Part shown: piece after piece, positions 1 to 6,673 of the stretch | Numbering within the stretch: the stretch's first letter is position 1 | Layout of the letters: each line of letters begins with the position of its first letter | Source: Alistipes sp. | GTDB lineage: Bacteria; Bacteroidota; Bacteroidia; Bacteroidales; Rikenellaceae | DNA: 8,659 bases | NCBI GenBank assembly: GCA_017391665.1 | Contig: JAFOXS010000149.1 | Location: 1 to 8,659, forward strand | Direction of reading: 5' to 3' | Program-made: the position numbers and the translations under genes | Notes under the pieces: model-generated | What the model saw: the letters and a program-made list of their open reading frames with translations, nothing else | Databases searched by the model: none | Told to the model about the DNA's origin: nothing

Positions 1-30
1 CCCTCGTAGAAGTTGTTCTACAAGGGTTTT
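1..30 (-). terminator. Hairpin terminator downstream of tRNA-Leu
   Basis: An 11-bp inverted repeat (1-11 with 16-26, one G-T wobble, loop GTTG) lies 9 bases beyond the tRNA 3' end, where a tRNA terminator is expected. Its T tract for the minus strand would fall outside the window. On the plus strand the hairpin is followed by TTTT at 27-30, so it may also end a plus-strand gene to the left. The hairpin is seen directly; which direction it serves is inferred. Confidence 0.65.
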
Positions 31-34
31 CGTG

Positions 35-118
35 TACCCAGAGCCGGGGTCGAACCGGCACAGGGGTGAACCTACTGGTGTTTGAGACCAGCGCGTCTAC
101 CGATTCCGCCATCTGGGC
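35..118 (-). tRNA. tRNA-Leu (anticodon CAA)
   Basis: Read on the minus strand, this 84-nt sequence folds as a class II tRNA. The acceptor stem GCCCAGA/TCTGGGT closes with a G-T first pair. The D arm contains GGTAGA, and the anticodon stem CTGGT/ACCAG holds the loop CTCAAAC. A long variable arm follows, then the T arm with GGTTCGACCCC. The anticodon CAA occupies 82-84 and reads UUG, so the tRNA charges leucine; the long variable arm fits Leu. The discriminator base is A (position 35). No CCA is encoded, so CCA must be added after transcription. The 5' end is processed from a short leader starting near 136. Confidence 0.97.
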
Positions 119-141
119 ATCAATCCTTAGAATTGACGGTG

Positions 142-172
142 CAAATGTAGACATATTTTTCTTATTCGCAAA
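142..172 (-). promoter_or_regulatory. Bacteroidota sigma-A type promoter for tRNA-Leu
   Basis: On the minus strand, TTTG (172-169) is followed by a 19-base spacer and TACATTTG (149-142). This is an exact fit to the Bacteroidota -33 TTTG / -7 TAnnTTTG consensus. Initiation is expected near 136, leaving a leader of under 20 bases before the tRNA. T-rich tracts immediately upstream (minus-strand reading of the A runs at 171-189) may act like an UP element. Confidence 0.85.
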
Positions 173-281
173 AAAAACATCAAAAAAAATAACTCACGCC
201 CCTAAAATATATCTTGCGCGCGTGGTTATGTGAATAAAAATCTATAATTTCGCCATCGGAAAACTATTAACAAACAATACA

Positions 282-2417
282 ATGAAGAATAGACTCATTC
301 TTTTAGCAACCTTTTTGCTTATGACAACCTTTTCGGTTACGGCACAGCAGGCCGACCGCAAACTTCTCTCGATCGAGGATGTGGTACTCAACCGCGACCT
401 CACAGCCAAGACCTACCCTGTACGCTGGGTGGGCGAGAGCGACTCTTATGCAGTAGTTGAGCAGCAGGATCTCGTGGCTTACGATGCACGCACTGCAAAG
501 AAGCGCACACTCATCACGCTTGCAAAGGTGAACGAGTTGCTCGGCACAAATTTCAAGGCATTCCCCGCCTACTCTTTCGACGATGCTCAGTCGCTCATCA
601 TGTCGGCTCACAACCGCCGCTACACAATCGACCTGAAGTCGCTCACCGTGACCTCGCAGGCTACAATCCCCACGGGCGGAGAAAACCTCACACGCCAGAC
701 GGGCAAGGGCGGCCTCTACGCCTACACCAAGGAGAACAACCTCTACTTGTGGGATGGCCAGAAAGAGGTAGCCGTAACAGCCTACGAGGATAAGAACATC
801 GTATGCGGACAGACCGTTAGCCGCAACGAGTTCGGCATCTCGGGAGGTATCTTCTTCTCACCCGATGCCAAGAAGCTCGCCTTCTACCGCAAGGACGAGT
901 CGCGCGTAAGCGACTTCCCCCTACTCGATATCACAACCCGCACAGGCACACTCAAGAGCATCAAGTACCCGATGAACGGCATGCCCTCGGAGCACGTTTC
1001 ACTCGGCGTATATGATATCGCTACGGGCAAGACAACATACATGCAGGTGACCGATTTCGATGAGGAGCGTTACCTTACCAACATCACATGGTCACCCGAC
1101 TCACAGCGCATCTACATCCAGGTACTGGATCGTGCACAGAAGAACGTGCACCTCAACTCATACAACGCCGCAACAGGCGAGCAGATTGCACAGATCCTCA
1201 CCGAGCACAACGACCGCTGGGTAGAGCCGCAGCATCCTCTGGTATTCCTCGAGAGCGATCCCTCACGTTTCATCTACTCTACGGACAACCGCGACGGCTA
1301 CTGGAACCTCTATCTCTGCAACGACAAGGGCAACGTGCAGCGTCTGACAAAGACCGACGCCAGTGTGCAGTATGTATCGCAGGATGCGAAGTATGTATAT
1401 TATACTTCGGCAGAGGTATCGCCCGTCGATAACCACCTCTTCCGCGTAGAGATCGCTTCGGGCAAGCAGACTCGCCTCACACAGGCCGAGGGCTGGCACA
1501 CAGCAACGATGAGCAAGAGCGGAAAGTATTTCCTCGACACATACTCATCGCTCAACGTTCCCCGCGTAGTAGAGCTGGGTCGCACCGACGGTAAGCCTGC
1601 ACGCGAATTGTTCCGTGCCGAGGATCCTACCGTAGGCTACAACTATGCTCCCATTGAGTTGGGCACGGTGAAGAGTGCCGATGGCAAGTACGACAACTAC
1701 TACCGTCTGATCAAGCCCCTGGACTTCGACCCGCAGAAGAAATATCCCGTAATCCTCTATGTATATGGTGGTCCCCACTCGCAGATGGTGCAGAACACCT
1801 ACCTGGCGCAGTTGCGTCGCTGGGAGATGTACATGGCACAGCGTGGCTATGTGGTATTTGTAATGGATAACCGTGGCACATCAAATCGTGGCGCCGAGTT
1901 CGAGAAGGCTATCTATGGCCAGTGCGGACAGGCCGAGATGGCCGACCAGATGGCTGGTATGAAGTGGCTCATGTCGCACGAGTGGGTTGACAAGGATCGT
2001 ATCGGCGTACACGGCTGGTCGTATGGTGGCTTTATGACTATCTCGCTGATAACCAACTTCCCCGACGTCTTCAAGGTAGGCGTAGCAGGCGGTCCCGTAA
2101 TCGACTGGAAGTGGTACGAGGTGATGTATGGCGAGCGCTATATGGACAACATCCACAACAACCCCGAGGGATTCGAAAAGACAAGCCTTATCAACAAGGC
2201 TAAAGACCTCAAGGGCAAGCTGTTGATCTGCCAGGGTGCAGTGGATAATGTGGTTGTTTGGGAGCACTCACTCTCGTTCGTGCAGGAGTGCGTGAAGAAC
2301 AACATCTACACCATCGACTATATGCCCTACCCCGTGGCCGAGCACAATGTTTACGGTCGCGACGCATTGCACCTATATAATAAAATCACAAGTTATTTCG
2401 AGGATTTCCTTCGTTAA
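282..2417 (+). CDS. ptpA: Secreted S9 serine peptidase, prolyl tripeptidyl peptidase type
   Basis: This 711-residue protein should release tripeptides (Xaa-Xaa-Pro) from peptide N-termini in the periplasm or at the cell surface, feeding peptide scavenging. Residues 1-21 form a Sec signal peptide ending VTA before QQ. A DPP-IV-type beta-propeller domain spans roughly 90-450 and an alpha/beta hydrolase domain 480-711. The catalytic triad is visible: Ser580 in GWSYGG, Asp655 in GAVDNVV, His688 in AEHNV; Tyr495 in YGGPHSQ fits the oxyanion tyrosine. As I recall Porphyromonas gingivalis PtpA, its substrate-binding Glu205 and Glu636 match Glu183 (RNEFGI) and Glu613 (WYEVMYGERY), and many other blocks match, so PtpA fits better than classical DPP-IV. 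The ATG follows an A-rich leader with no Shine-Dalgarno. It is a single-gene unit with its own terminator. Exact substrate preference is inferred. Confidence 0.93.
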   Translation: MKNRLILLATFLLMTTFSVTAQQADRKLLSIEDVVLNRDLTAKTYPVRWVGESDSYAVVEQQDLVAYDARTAKKRTLITLAKVNELLGTNFKAFPAYSFDDAQSLIMSAHNRRYTIDLKSLTVTSQATIPTGGENLTRQTGKGGLYAYTKENNLYLWDGQKEVAVTAYEDKNIVCGQTVSRNEFGISGGIFFSPDAKKLAFYRKDESRVSDFPLLDITTRTGTLKSIKYPMNGMPSEHVSLGVYDIATGKTTYMQVTDFDEERYLTNITWSPDSQRIYIQVLDRAQKNVHLNSYNAATGEQIAQILTEHNDRWVEPQHPLVFLESDPSRFIYSTDNRDGYWNLYLCNDKGNVQRLTKTDASVQYVSQDAKYVYYTSAEVSPVDNHLFRVEIASGKQTRLTQAEGWHTATMSKSGKYFLDTYSSLNVPRVVELGRTDGKPARELFRAEDPTVGYNYAPIELGTVKSADGKYDNYYRLIKPLDFDPQKKYPVILYVYGGPHSQMVQNTYLAQLRRWEMYMAQRGYVVFVMDNRGTSNRGAEFEKAIYGQCGQAEMADQMAGMKWLMSHEWVDKDRIGVHGWSYGGFMTISLITNFPDVFKVGVAGGPVIDWKWYEVMYGERYMDNIHNNPEGFEKTSLINKAKDLKGKLLICQGAVDNVVVWEHSLSFVQECVKNNIYTIDYMPYPVAEHNVYGRDALHLYNKITSYFEDFLR

Positions 2418-2437
2418 AGATCCTCTTCGCATAGCAT

Positions 2438-2477
2438 CGCACGGCTTCCATACTAAAAGTGGAGGCCGTGCGTTTTT
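2438..2477 (+). terminator. Rho-independent terminator after ptpA
   Basis: A 13-bp stem (2438-2450 with 2460-2472, GC-rich, one T-G wobble) closes a 9-base loop and is followed by TTTTT at 2473-2477. It lies 20 bases after the ptpA stop and separates that gene from the tat promoter. Confidence 0.93.
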
Positions 2478-2499
2478 ATGGAAAAAATAACATTATGAG

Positions 2500-2530
2500 T
2501 TGTTTTAATGGAATTTTGTTCGTATCTTTC
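2500..2530 (+). promoter_or_regulatory. Promoter of the tat operon
   Basis: TTG at 2500-2502, a 20-base spacer, and TATCTTTC at 2523-2530 match the Bacteroidota -33/-7 pattern, with one mismatch to TAnnTTTG (final G is C). It lies between the ptpA terminator and tatA and predicts an AT-rich 5' leader of about 50 bases. It is the only good match in this gap. Confidence 0.65.
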
Positions 2531-2585
2531 GGGTTGAAAATGTACATAAATAATTAATTAACAAATTTAAAAAATAGATTTTATT

Positions 2586-2798
2586 ATGAATTTATTGCTT
2601 ATTGGCGGTCTTGGTACCAGCGAGATTTTGCTTATCGTAGTTGCTTTGTTGCTTTTGTTTGGTGGCAAGAAGTTGCCCGAGTTGATGCGTGGTGCAGGTC
2701 GTGGTATCCGTGAGTTCAAGGATGCAGTGAACACCGCTACTACCGTTGAGGAGGACAAGAAGCCCGAGACTAAGTCAGAGCCCAAGAAGGAGGAGTAA
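2586..2798 (+). CDS. tatA: Sec-independent translocase subunit TatA
   Basis: TatA forms the membrane-thinning or pore-forming oligomer of the twin-arginine translocase, which exports folded proteins across the inner membrane. This 70-residue protein has the full TatA layout: a short N-terminus, one membrane helix at about 13-25, the hinge F25-G26-G27-K28-K29-L30-P31-E32-L33, an amphipathic helix to about residue 48 (RGIREFKDA), and a charged Lys/Glu tail. The polar residue 12 positions before the FG hinge is Glu13, as in E. coli TatB (Glu8), whereas E. coli TatA has Gln8. No separate tatB lies in the window, so this protein may serve both roles, as in other minimal TatA-TatC systems (inference). 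The leader is A/T-rich without Shine-Dalgarno. tatC starts 27 bases downstream. Confidence 0.96.
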   Translation: MNLLLIGGLGTSEILLIVVALLLLFGGKKLPELMRGAGRGIREFKDAVNTATTVEEDKKPETKSEPKKEE

Positions 2799-2825
2799 CA
2801 TATTAAGAGTGACGGGTATAGGGAA

Positions 2826-4070
2826 ATGAGCAAAGAGCAGATTCACGACGAAGCGGAGATGACGTTTGGCGAACACCTCGACGAGGTGCGCAAGATTCTT
2901 GTCCGCGTATCAATTATTTTTGCGTTGCTCTTCATCGTGTTGTTCGCGCTGAAGGGTATTGTGTTGGATGTAGTATTCGCCCCCATTCGCGAGACATTCC
3001 CAACCAACCGACTCTTCATTTGGTTGTCGGAGTTGATGGGAACTGACGCGTTGAGAATCCACCCCGAAAATGTGGATTTGTTCAACAACAAGATGGCCGG
3101 ACAGTTCCTCTTGCACATCAAGAGTTCTGTTGTGGGCGCATTCATCATCGCATTCCCATATTTGATATATGAGTTGTGGCTCTTCGTCAAGCCCGCAATC
3201 CCGCCACGTCAGCGCAAGCAGAGCATACGCTACGTAATCGAGACTCCCATATGGTTCATCATGGGTCTTTTGTTCGGTTACTACATCATCTCACCCCTTG
3301 CGATCAACTTCCTTGGTAACTACCAGGTTAGCGAGCAGATCAGCAACATCATCGATGTTAGCTCGTTCATGTCAACGGTTATCAGCGTGTCGTTTGCCGC
3401 TGCCATCGCTTTCCAGTTGCCGCTTCTGATTCGTTTGCTGGCTACGATGGGAATCGTATCGTCAAGTGGCATGCGTCAGTATCGCCGCATAGCCGCAGCC
3501 GCGCTGCTTATCTTTGCTGCCATAATTACGCCTCCCGATGTAGTGAGTCAGGTGCTTATCTTCGTTCCTTGCTACGCCCTGTATGAGTATGGTATCGGCA
3601 TTGCCGAGCGTATCGAAAAGCGTCGTGAGCAGGAGGAGGCAGCATACCAGGCACAGGTAGCGGCCGAGAAAGCCGAGGCTGAGGCAAAGGCCAAAGCTGA
3701 GAAGGAGGCTGCTGAAAAAGAGGCTGCCGAGAAGGAGCAGAACAGCGCCAACGAGGAGTCGCAGAGCTCTGAGTCAGACTCTACGGTAGCAGAGGATGCA
3801 ACACCAGAGGAGCCTGCTCAGGAGCCAAGCACAGAGCCCGAAGAGGAGGAACCCGCACAGGAGGAGCCCGAAGCAGAGGAGCCCGAAACAGAGAAGCCAG
3901 CAGAGAAATCGGCACCGAAGAGAGGCGAGCAGACCGACGAGACACCCGACAACCCCAACCCCGGCGACTACGAGGTAATGGAGGAGCATGAGGTGACATT
4001 CAGCGTAAGCGAGAGCTCGGAGGACGAGTTGGAGATCATGCGACGCTTCATGCCCAAGCAGGAGGAGTAG
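2826..4070 (+). CDS. tatC: Sec-independent translocase subunit TatC with long acidic C-terminal tail
   Basis: TatC is the receptor that binds twin-arginine signal peptides. Residues 1-260 are a complete six-helix TatC: HLDEVRK at 17-23 (E. coli Glu15 and Arg17 match Glu20 and Arg22), helices at about 28-47, 100-121, 139-163, 185-205, 221-236 and 240-258, and the signature ITPPDVVSQ at 234-242. The first periplasmic loop (about 48-98) is roughly 20 residues longer than in E. coli. Phe120 matches E. coli Phe94, but Gln129 and Gln197 stand where E. coli has Glu103 and Glu170. Residues 262-414 are an extension: an Ala/Lys/Glu repeat (AEKEA units, 291-304), a Pro/Glu-rich stretch (about 323-366), then a non-repetitive end with Glu-rich DELEIMRRFMPK. 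By topology it should be cytoplasmic. E. coli TatC has only a short acidic tail. Confidence 0.95.
   Translation: MSKEQIHDEAEMTFGEHLDEVRKILVRVSIIFALLFIVLFALKGIVLDVVFAPIRETFPTNRLFIWLSELMGTDALRIHPENVDLFNNKMAGQFLLHIKSSVVGAFIIAFPYLIYELWLFVKPAIPPRQRKQSIRYVIETPIWFIMGLLFGYYIISPLAINFLGNYQVSEQISNIIDVSSFMSTVISVSFAAAIAFQLPLLIRLLATMGIVSSSGMRQYRRIAAAALLIFAAIITPPDVVSQVLIFVPCYALYEYGIGIAERIEKRREQEEAAYQAQVAAEKAEAEAKAKAEKEAAEKEAAEKEQNSANEESQSSESDSTVAEDATPEEPAQEPSTEPEEEEPAQEEPEAEEPETEKPAEKSAPKRGEQTDETPDNPNPGDYEVMEEHEVTFSVSESSEDELEIMRRFMPKQEE
3609..4067 (+). repeat. Low-complexity region encoding the TatC tail
   Basis: This purine-rich stretch encodes residues 262-414 of TatC. It contains short degenerate repeats of Ala-Glu-Lys-Glu-Ala (3696-3737) and of Glu-Glu-Pro-x-x-Glu (about 3792-3907). 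The last 34 codons or so are not repetitive. Repeat-driven length change between strains would be expected here. Long antisense frames in this region come from its composition and are not treated as genes. Confidence 0.6.
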
Positions 4071-4093
4071 GCTAACGAGTTAACCACAACGGC

Positions 4094-5062
4094 ATGGATA
4101 GACTTGGATTTTTCAAGCACGGACTTTCATCCCTGCTTGATGTAGCCCAATCGATCATCGGTCTGAAGCATGCCGCGGACTCATTCACCGAGGCTGTCGA
4201 TGAAGCATTGAGCAACATCAAGACCGACATAGGTCTGCATCTGCCATCACTCGATGCACAGATGTATCAGGACCCGCAAGGTACGATTTGCGACATAGCC
4301 GAGATGGGTTACACGCTTCTCGAAGTGGGTGCATATACTCCCGGAAAGTCTCAGGACCAGAGCATAGCTCGCCTAAAAGAGTTAGCCGATGGTGCTGGCC
4401 TGAAAATAGCAGGTGTGCATATAAACAAACTATATGAACGCCCCGCACCCCAGGAGAATGAACCTGCCGATACGGAGTCTCAGGTTGCAGTGAAAGAGCC
4501 GGCAGATCAGAAGGCACAGCCCGACCCCAATGCGGAGTGGTGGCAAAAGGCACTGGATGATGCACAGGCACTGGGATGTCGTTATGTGACAATGGCTCGC
4601 ATGCCAGACTACCCCACCGACGAGGTCATAGACGAGTACATCGCATACTTCAACCTTATAGGCGAGTTGACGGCAGAGCGCAAGATGCAATTCTGCTTCC
4701 ACCCCCGCAAGGCGGAGTTACAGCGAGGAGAGGATTCGCTCTCGATATTTGACCGTATTGCCGCTGGATGTGATCCACAGAAGGTTGCATTCCAGATCGA
4801 CACCTATGAGGCGACAGAGGCTGGAATCGATATTCTGGAGTTGCTCAATACGCAGGGTAAGCGCGTTGCACTACTGCACATACACGATTACGGCATCGTA
4901 GGCGAAAGCGGCAAGATAGACCTCGATAGTATCATAGCCAAAGGTGTGCGCACAGGCGTAAGAGATATAATGCTCGAGGTGAGCGACTACTCCATGCCAC
5001 CGAAGAATTGCGTGGAGCGCAGCTTGCAAAACGTACAGAACCTACCGAGCGTAAGGTTTTGA
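4094..5062 (+). CDS. Sugar phosphate isomerase/epimerase-like TIM-barrel protein
   Basis: This 322-residue protein resembles the xylose isomerase-like TIM-barrel family (AP_endonuc_2), whose members isomerise, epimerise or dehydrate sugars with a divalent metal. Supporting blocks are DIGLHLPSL (45-53), IAEMGYTLLEVGAY (68-81), GLKIAGVHI (102-110), FCFHP (200-204), FQIDTYEATEAGIDI (233-247), VALLHIHDYG (258-267) and IMLEVSDY (292-299). Plausible metal or catalytic residues are Glu77, His109, His203, Asp236 and Glu295. Two oddities: about 43 residues precede the barrel, beginning with RLGFFK, which loosely resembles a Tat motif lacking the second arginine; and a Pro/Glu/Ala-rich insertion (about 115-147) lies between barrel elements. 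It starts 23 bases after tatC, so it is almost surely cotranscribed with it. Substrate, and whether it is exported, are unknown. Confidence 0.8.
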   Translation: MDRLGFFKHGLSSLLDVAQSIIGLKHAADSFTEAVDEALSNIKTDIGLHLPSLDAQMYQDPQGTICDIAEMGYTLLEVGAYTPGKSQDQSIARLKELADGAGLKIAGVHINKLYERPAPQENEPADTESQVAVKEPADQKAQPDPNAEWWQKALDDAQALGCRYVTMARMPDYPTDEVIDEYIAYFNLIGELTAERKMQFCFHPRKAELQRGEDSLSIFDRIAAGCDPQKVAFQIDTYEATEAGIDILELLNTQGKRVALLHIHDYGIVGESGKIDLDSIIAKGVRTGVRDIMLEVSDYSMPPKNCVERSLQNVQNLPSVRF

Positions 5063-5174
5063 GTACCAGCACAAACATGACTATGGCGCAACCAACCATG
5101 TCGGCATAGTACACAGAGAAGAATAAAGCAAAAAGCTTAAAATAAAACCTTTATTAACCTTAAAAACTTATAAC

Positions 5175-6647
5175 ATGTCAAAGAAGATCTCAAGAGCTGA
5201 CTTTTTGAAGACCTCAGGTGCAGGTCTGGCAGCAATGACCGTTGTTCCCAACAACGTAATGGGAGCAGCCTTTGGACACAAAGCTCCATCTGACAAGTTG
5301 AATATCGCAGGTGTCGGCGTCGGCGGACGTGGTGCAAGCGTACTCAGCGACCTGGCAGAGGAGAACATCGTCGCATTGTGCGATACTGACTGGAACTATG
5401 CTAAGGGTCAGTTTGAGAAGTATAACAAGGCGCAGCGTTTCTGGGACTGGCGTGAGATGTACGACAAGATCGGCAATCAGATCGATGCCGTGATGTGTGC
5501 TACTCCCGACCACTCACACGCAATCGTAACAGCTGCTGCAATGGAGATGGGCAAGCACGTTTACACTGAGAAGCCTCTTGCTCACTCTGTATATGAGTCA
5601 CGTTTGCTCACCAAGCTCGCTGAGAAGACCGGTGTTGCTACCCAGATGGGTAACCAGGGTTCTTCAGCTGAGGGCGTAGAGCAGGTATGTAACTGGATCT
5701 GGAATGGTGAGATCGGCGAGGTAACCCGCGTAGATGCTTTCACCGACCGTCCTATCTGGCCCCAGGGCTTGATGGTTCCCACTCAGGCTGATCCTATCCC
5801 TGAGACATTGAACTGGGATCTCTTCCTCGGCCCGGCTAAGTATCGTCCTTACAACCAGATTTACCAGCCCTGGAACTGGCGTGGCTGGTGGGACTTCGGT
5901 ACAGGTGCATTGGGTGATATGGCTTGCCACATCCTCCACCCCGTATTCAAGGCCCTGAAGTTGCAGTATCCTACCAAGGTTGAGGGTTCTTCTACAACTC
6001 TTCTTACCGACTGCGCACCTAACGCACAGATGGTTAAGTTGGTTTACCCCGAGCGTGGCAGCATCCACAACATCAAGTTGCCCGAGGTAACTGTGACATG
6101 GTATGATGGTGGTTTGATTCCTCCTCGTCCCGAGGGATTGGAGCCCGGTAAGAACCTCAACGATGGTGGTGGCGGTGCAATCTTCTACGGTACCAAGGAT
6201 ATCCTCGTATGCGGTTGCTACGGTCGTAACCCCTACCTCCTCTCAGGTCGTAAGCCTGCTACTCCCAAGCGTGCGCGCCACGTCGAGCTCTCACACGGTA
6301 AGGATTGGATCCGCGCTTGTAAGGAGAACAAGAACTCTCGCACAAAGACTAACTCTGACTTCTCTGAGGCTGGTCCTTTCAACGAGATGGTTGTTATGGG
6401 TGTATTGGCAGTACGTCTGCAGTCATTGCACAAGACTTTGGAGTGGGATGGTGCTAACATGCGCTTCACCAACATCAAGCCTGATGAGACTATCCGCATC
6501 ATCACCGAGGATAGCTTCTCAGTGACGGATGGTCACCCCACATTCACAACTAAGTACACCGATCCTATCAACGCACAGGAGTTCGTAGCTGAGATGATCA
6601 AGCACAACTACCGTGAGGGTTGGAAGCTTACTGATATGCCTAAATAG
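5175..6647 (+). CDS. Exported Gfo/Idh/MocA-family oxidoreductase
   Basis: This family consists of NAD(P)-dependent sugar dehydrogenases or glycosidases working through C3 oxidation. In the 490-residue protein the Rossmann dinucleotide motif GVGVGGRG is at 46-53, the EKP signature at 132-134 (Lys133 likely catalytic), and Asp248/His252 lie in GALGDMACHILH (244-255). The N-terminus SRADFLK (6-12) followed by a mildly hydrophobic Gly/Ala stretch looks like a Tat signal with Ala in place of the second arginine. Family members with such leaders are periplasmic or membrane-associated. The upstream gap of 112 bases shows no convincing promoter or T-tailed terminator, so read-through from tatAC is possible. 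Codons are rich in T-ending GGT/GCT types, unlike ptpA, suggesting high expression. The DUF1080 gene follows after 26 bases. The substrate cannot be read from sequence. Confidence 0.9.
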   Translation: MSKKISRADFLKTSGAGLAAMTVVPNNVMGAAFGHKAPSDKLNIAGVGVGGRGASVLSDLAEENIVALCDTDWNYAKGQFEKYNKAQRFWDWREMYDKIGNQIDAVMCATPDHSHAIVTAAAMEMGKHVYTEKPLAHSVYESRLLTKLAEKTGVATQMGNQGSSAEGVEQVCNWIWNGEIGEVTRVDAFTDRPIWPQGLMVPTQADPIPETLNWDLFLGPAKYRPYNQIYQPWNWRGWWDFGTGALGDMACHILHPVFKALKLQYPTKVEGSSTTLLTDCAPNAQMVKLVYPERGSIHNIKLPEVTVTWYDGGLIPPRPEGLEPGKNLNDGGGGAIFYGTKDILVCGCYGRNPYLLSGRKPATPKRARHVELSHGKDWIRACKENKNSRTKTNSDFSEAGPFNEMVVMGVLAVRLQSLHKTLEWDGANMRFTNIKPDETIRIITEDSFSVTDGHPTFTTKYTDPINAQEFVAEMIKHNYREGWKLTDMPK

Positions 6648-6673
6648 GTTTAACTAAAATAACAAATTACACA

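Noticed and set aside
1..118. tRNA-Leu as an integration (att) site
   Set aside because: No direct repeat of the tRNA 3' end, integrase or mobile gene is visible; the left flank is outside the window.
245..252. TAATTTCG as -7 element of a ptpA promoter
   Set aside because: One mismatch to TAnnTTTG, but no TTG/TTTG at a 19-21 base spacing upstream; the nearest TTG (214-216) is 28 bases away. Possible but not supported enough to list.
1881..2267. Long minus-strand open frame opposite ptpA
   Set aside because: Lies inside a well-supported peptidase domain, shows no recognisable domain and no promoter; a shadow of the real gene.
3774..3999. Antisense and alternate-frame open frames rich in Leu/Cys or Arg/Pro over the tatC tail
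   Set aside because: Composition follows directly from the Glu/Pro/Ala repeat on the coding strand; no independent signals.
5080..5110. Inverted repeat ACTATG/CATAGT after the isomerase gene as a terminator
   Set aside because: Only 6 bp with an 19-base loop and no T tract follows; too weak to call.
5664..6068. Minus-strand open frame opposite the oxidoreductase gene
   Set aside because: Overlaps the conserved Gfo/Idh/MocA core; protein has no family features.
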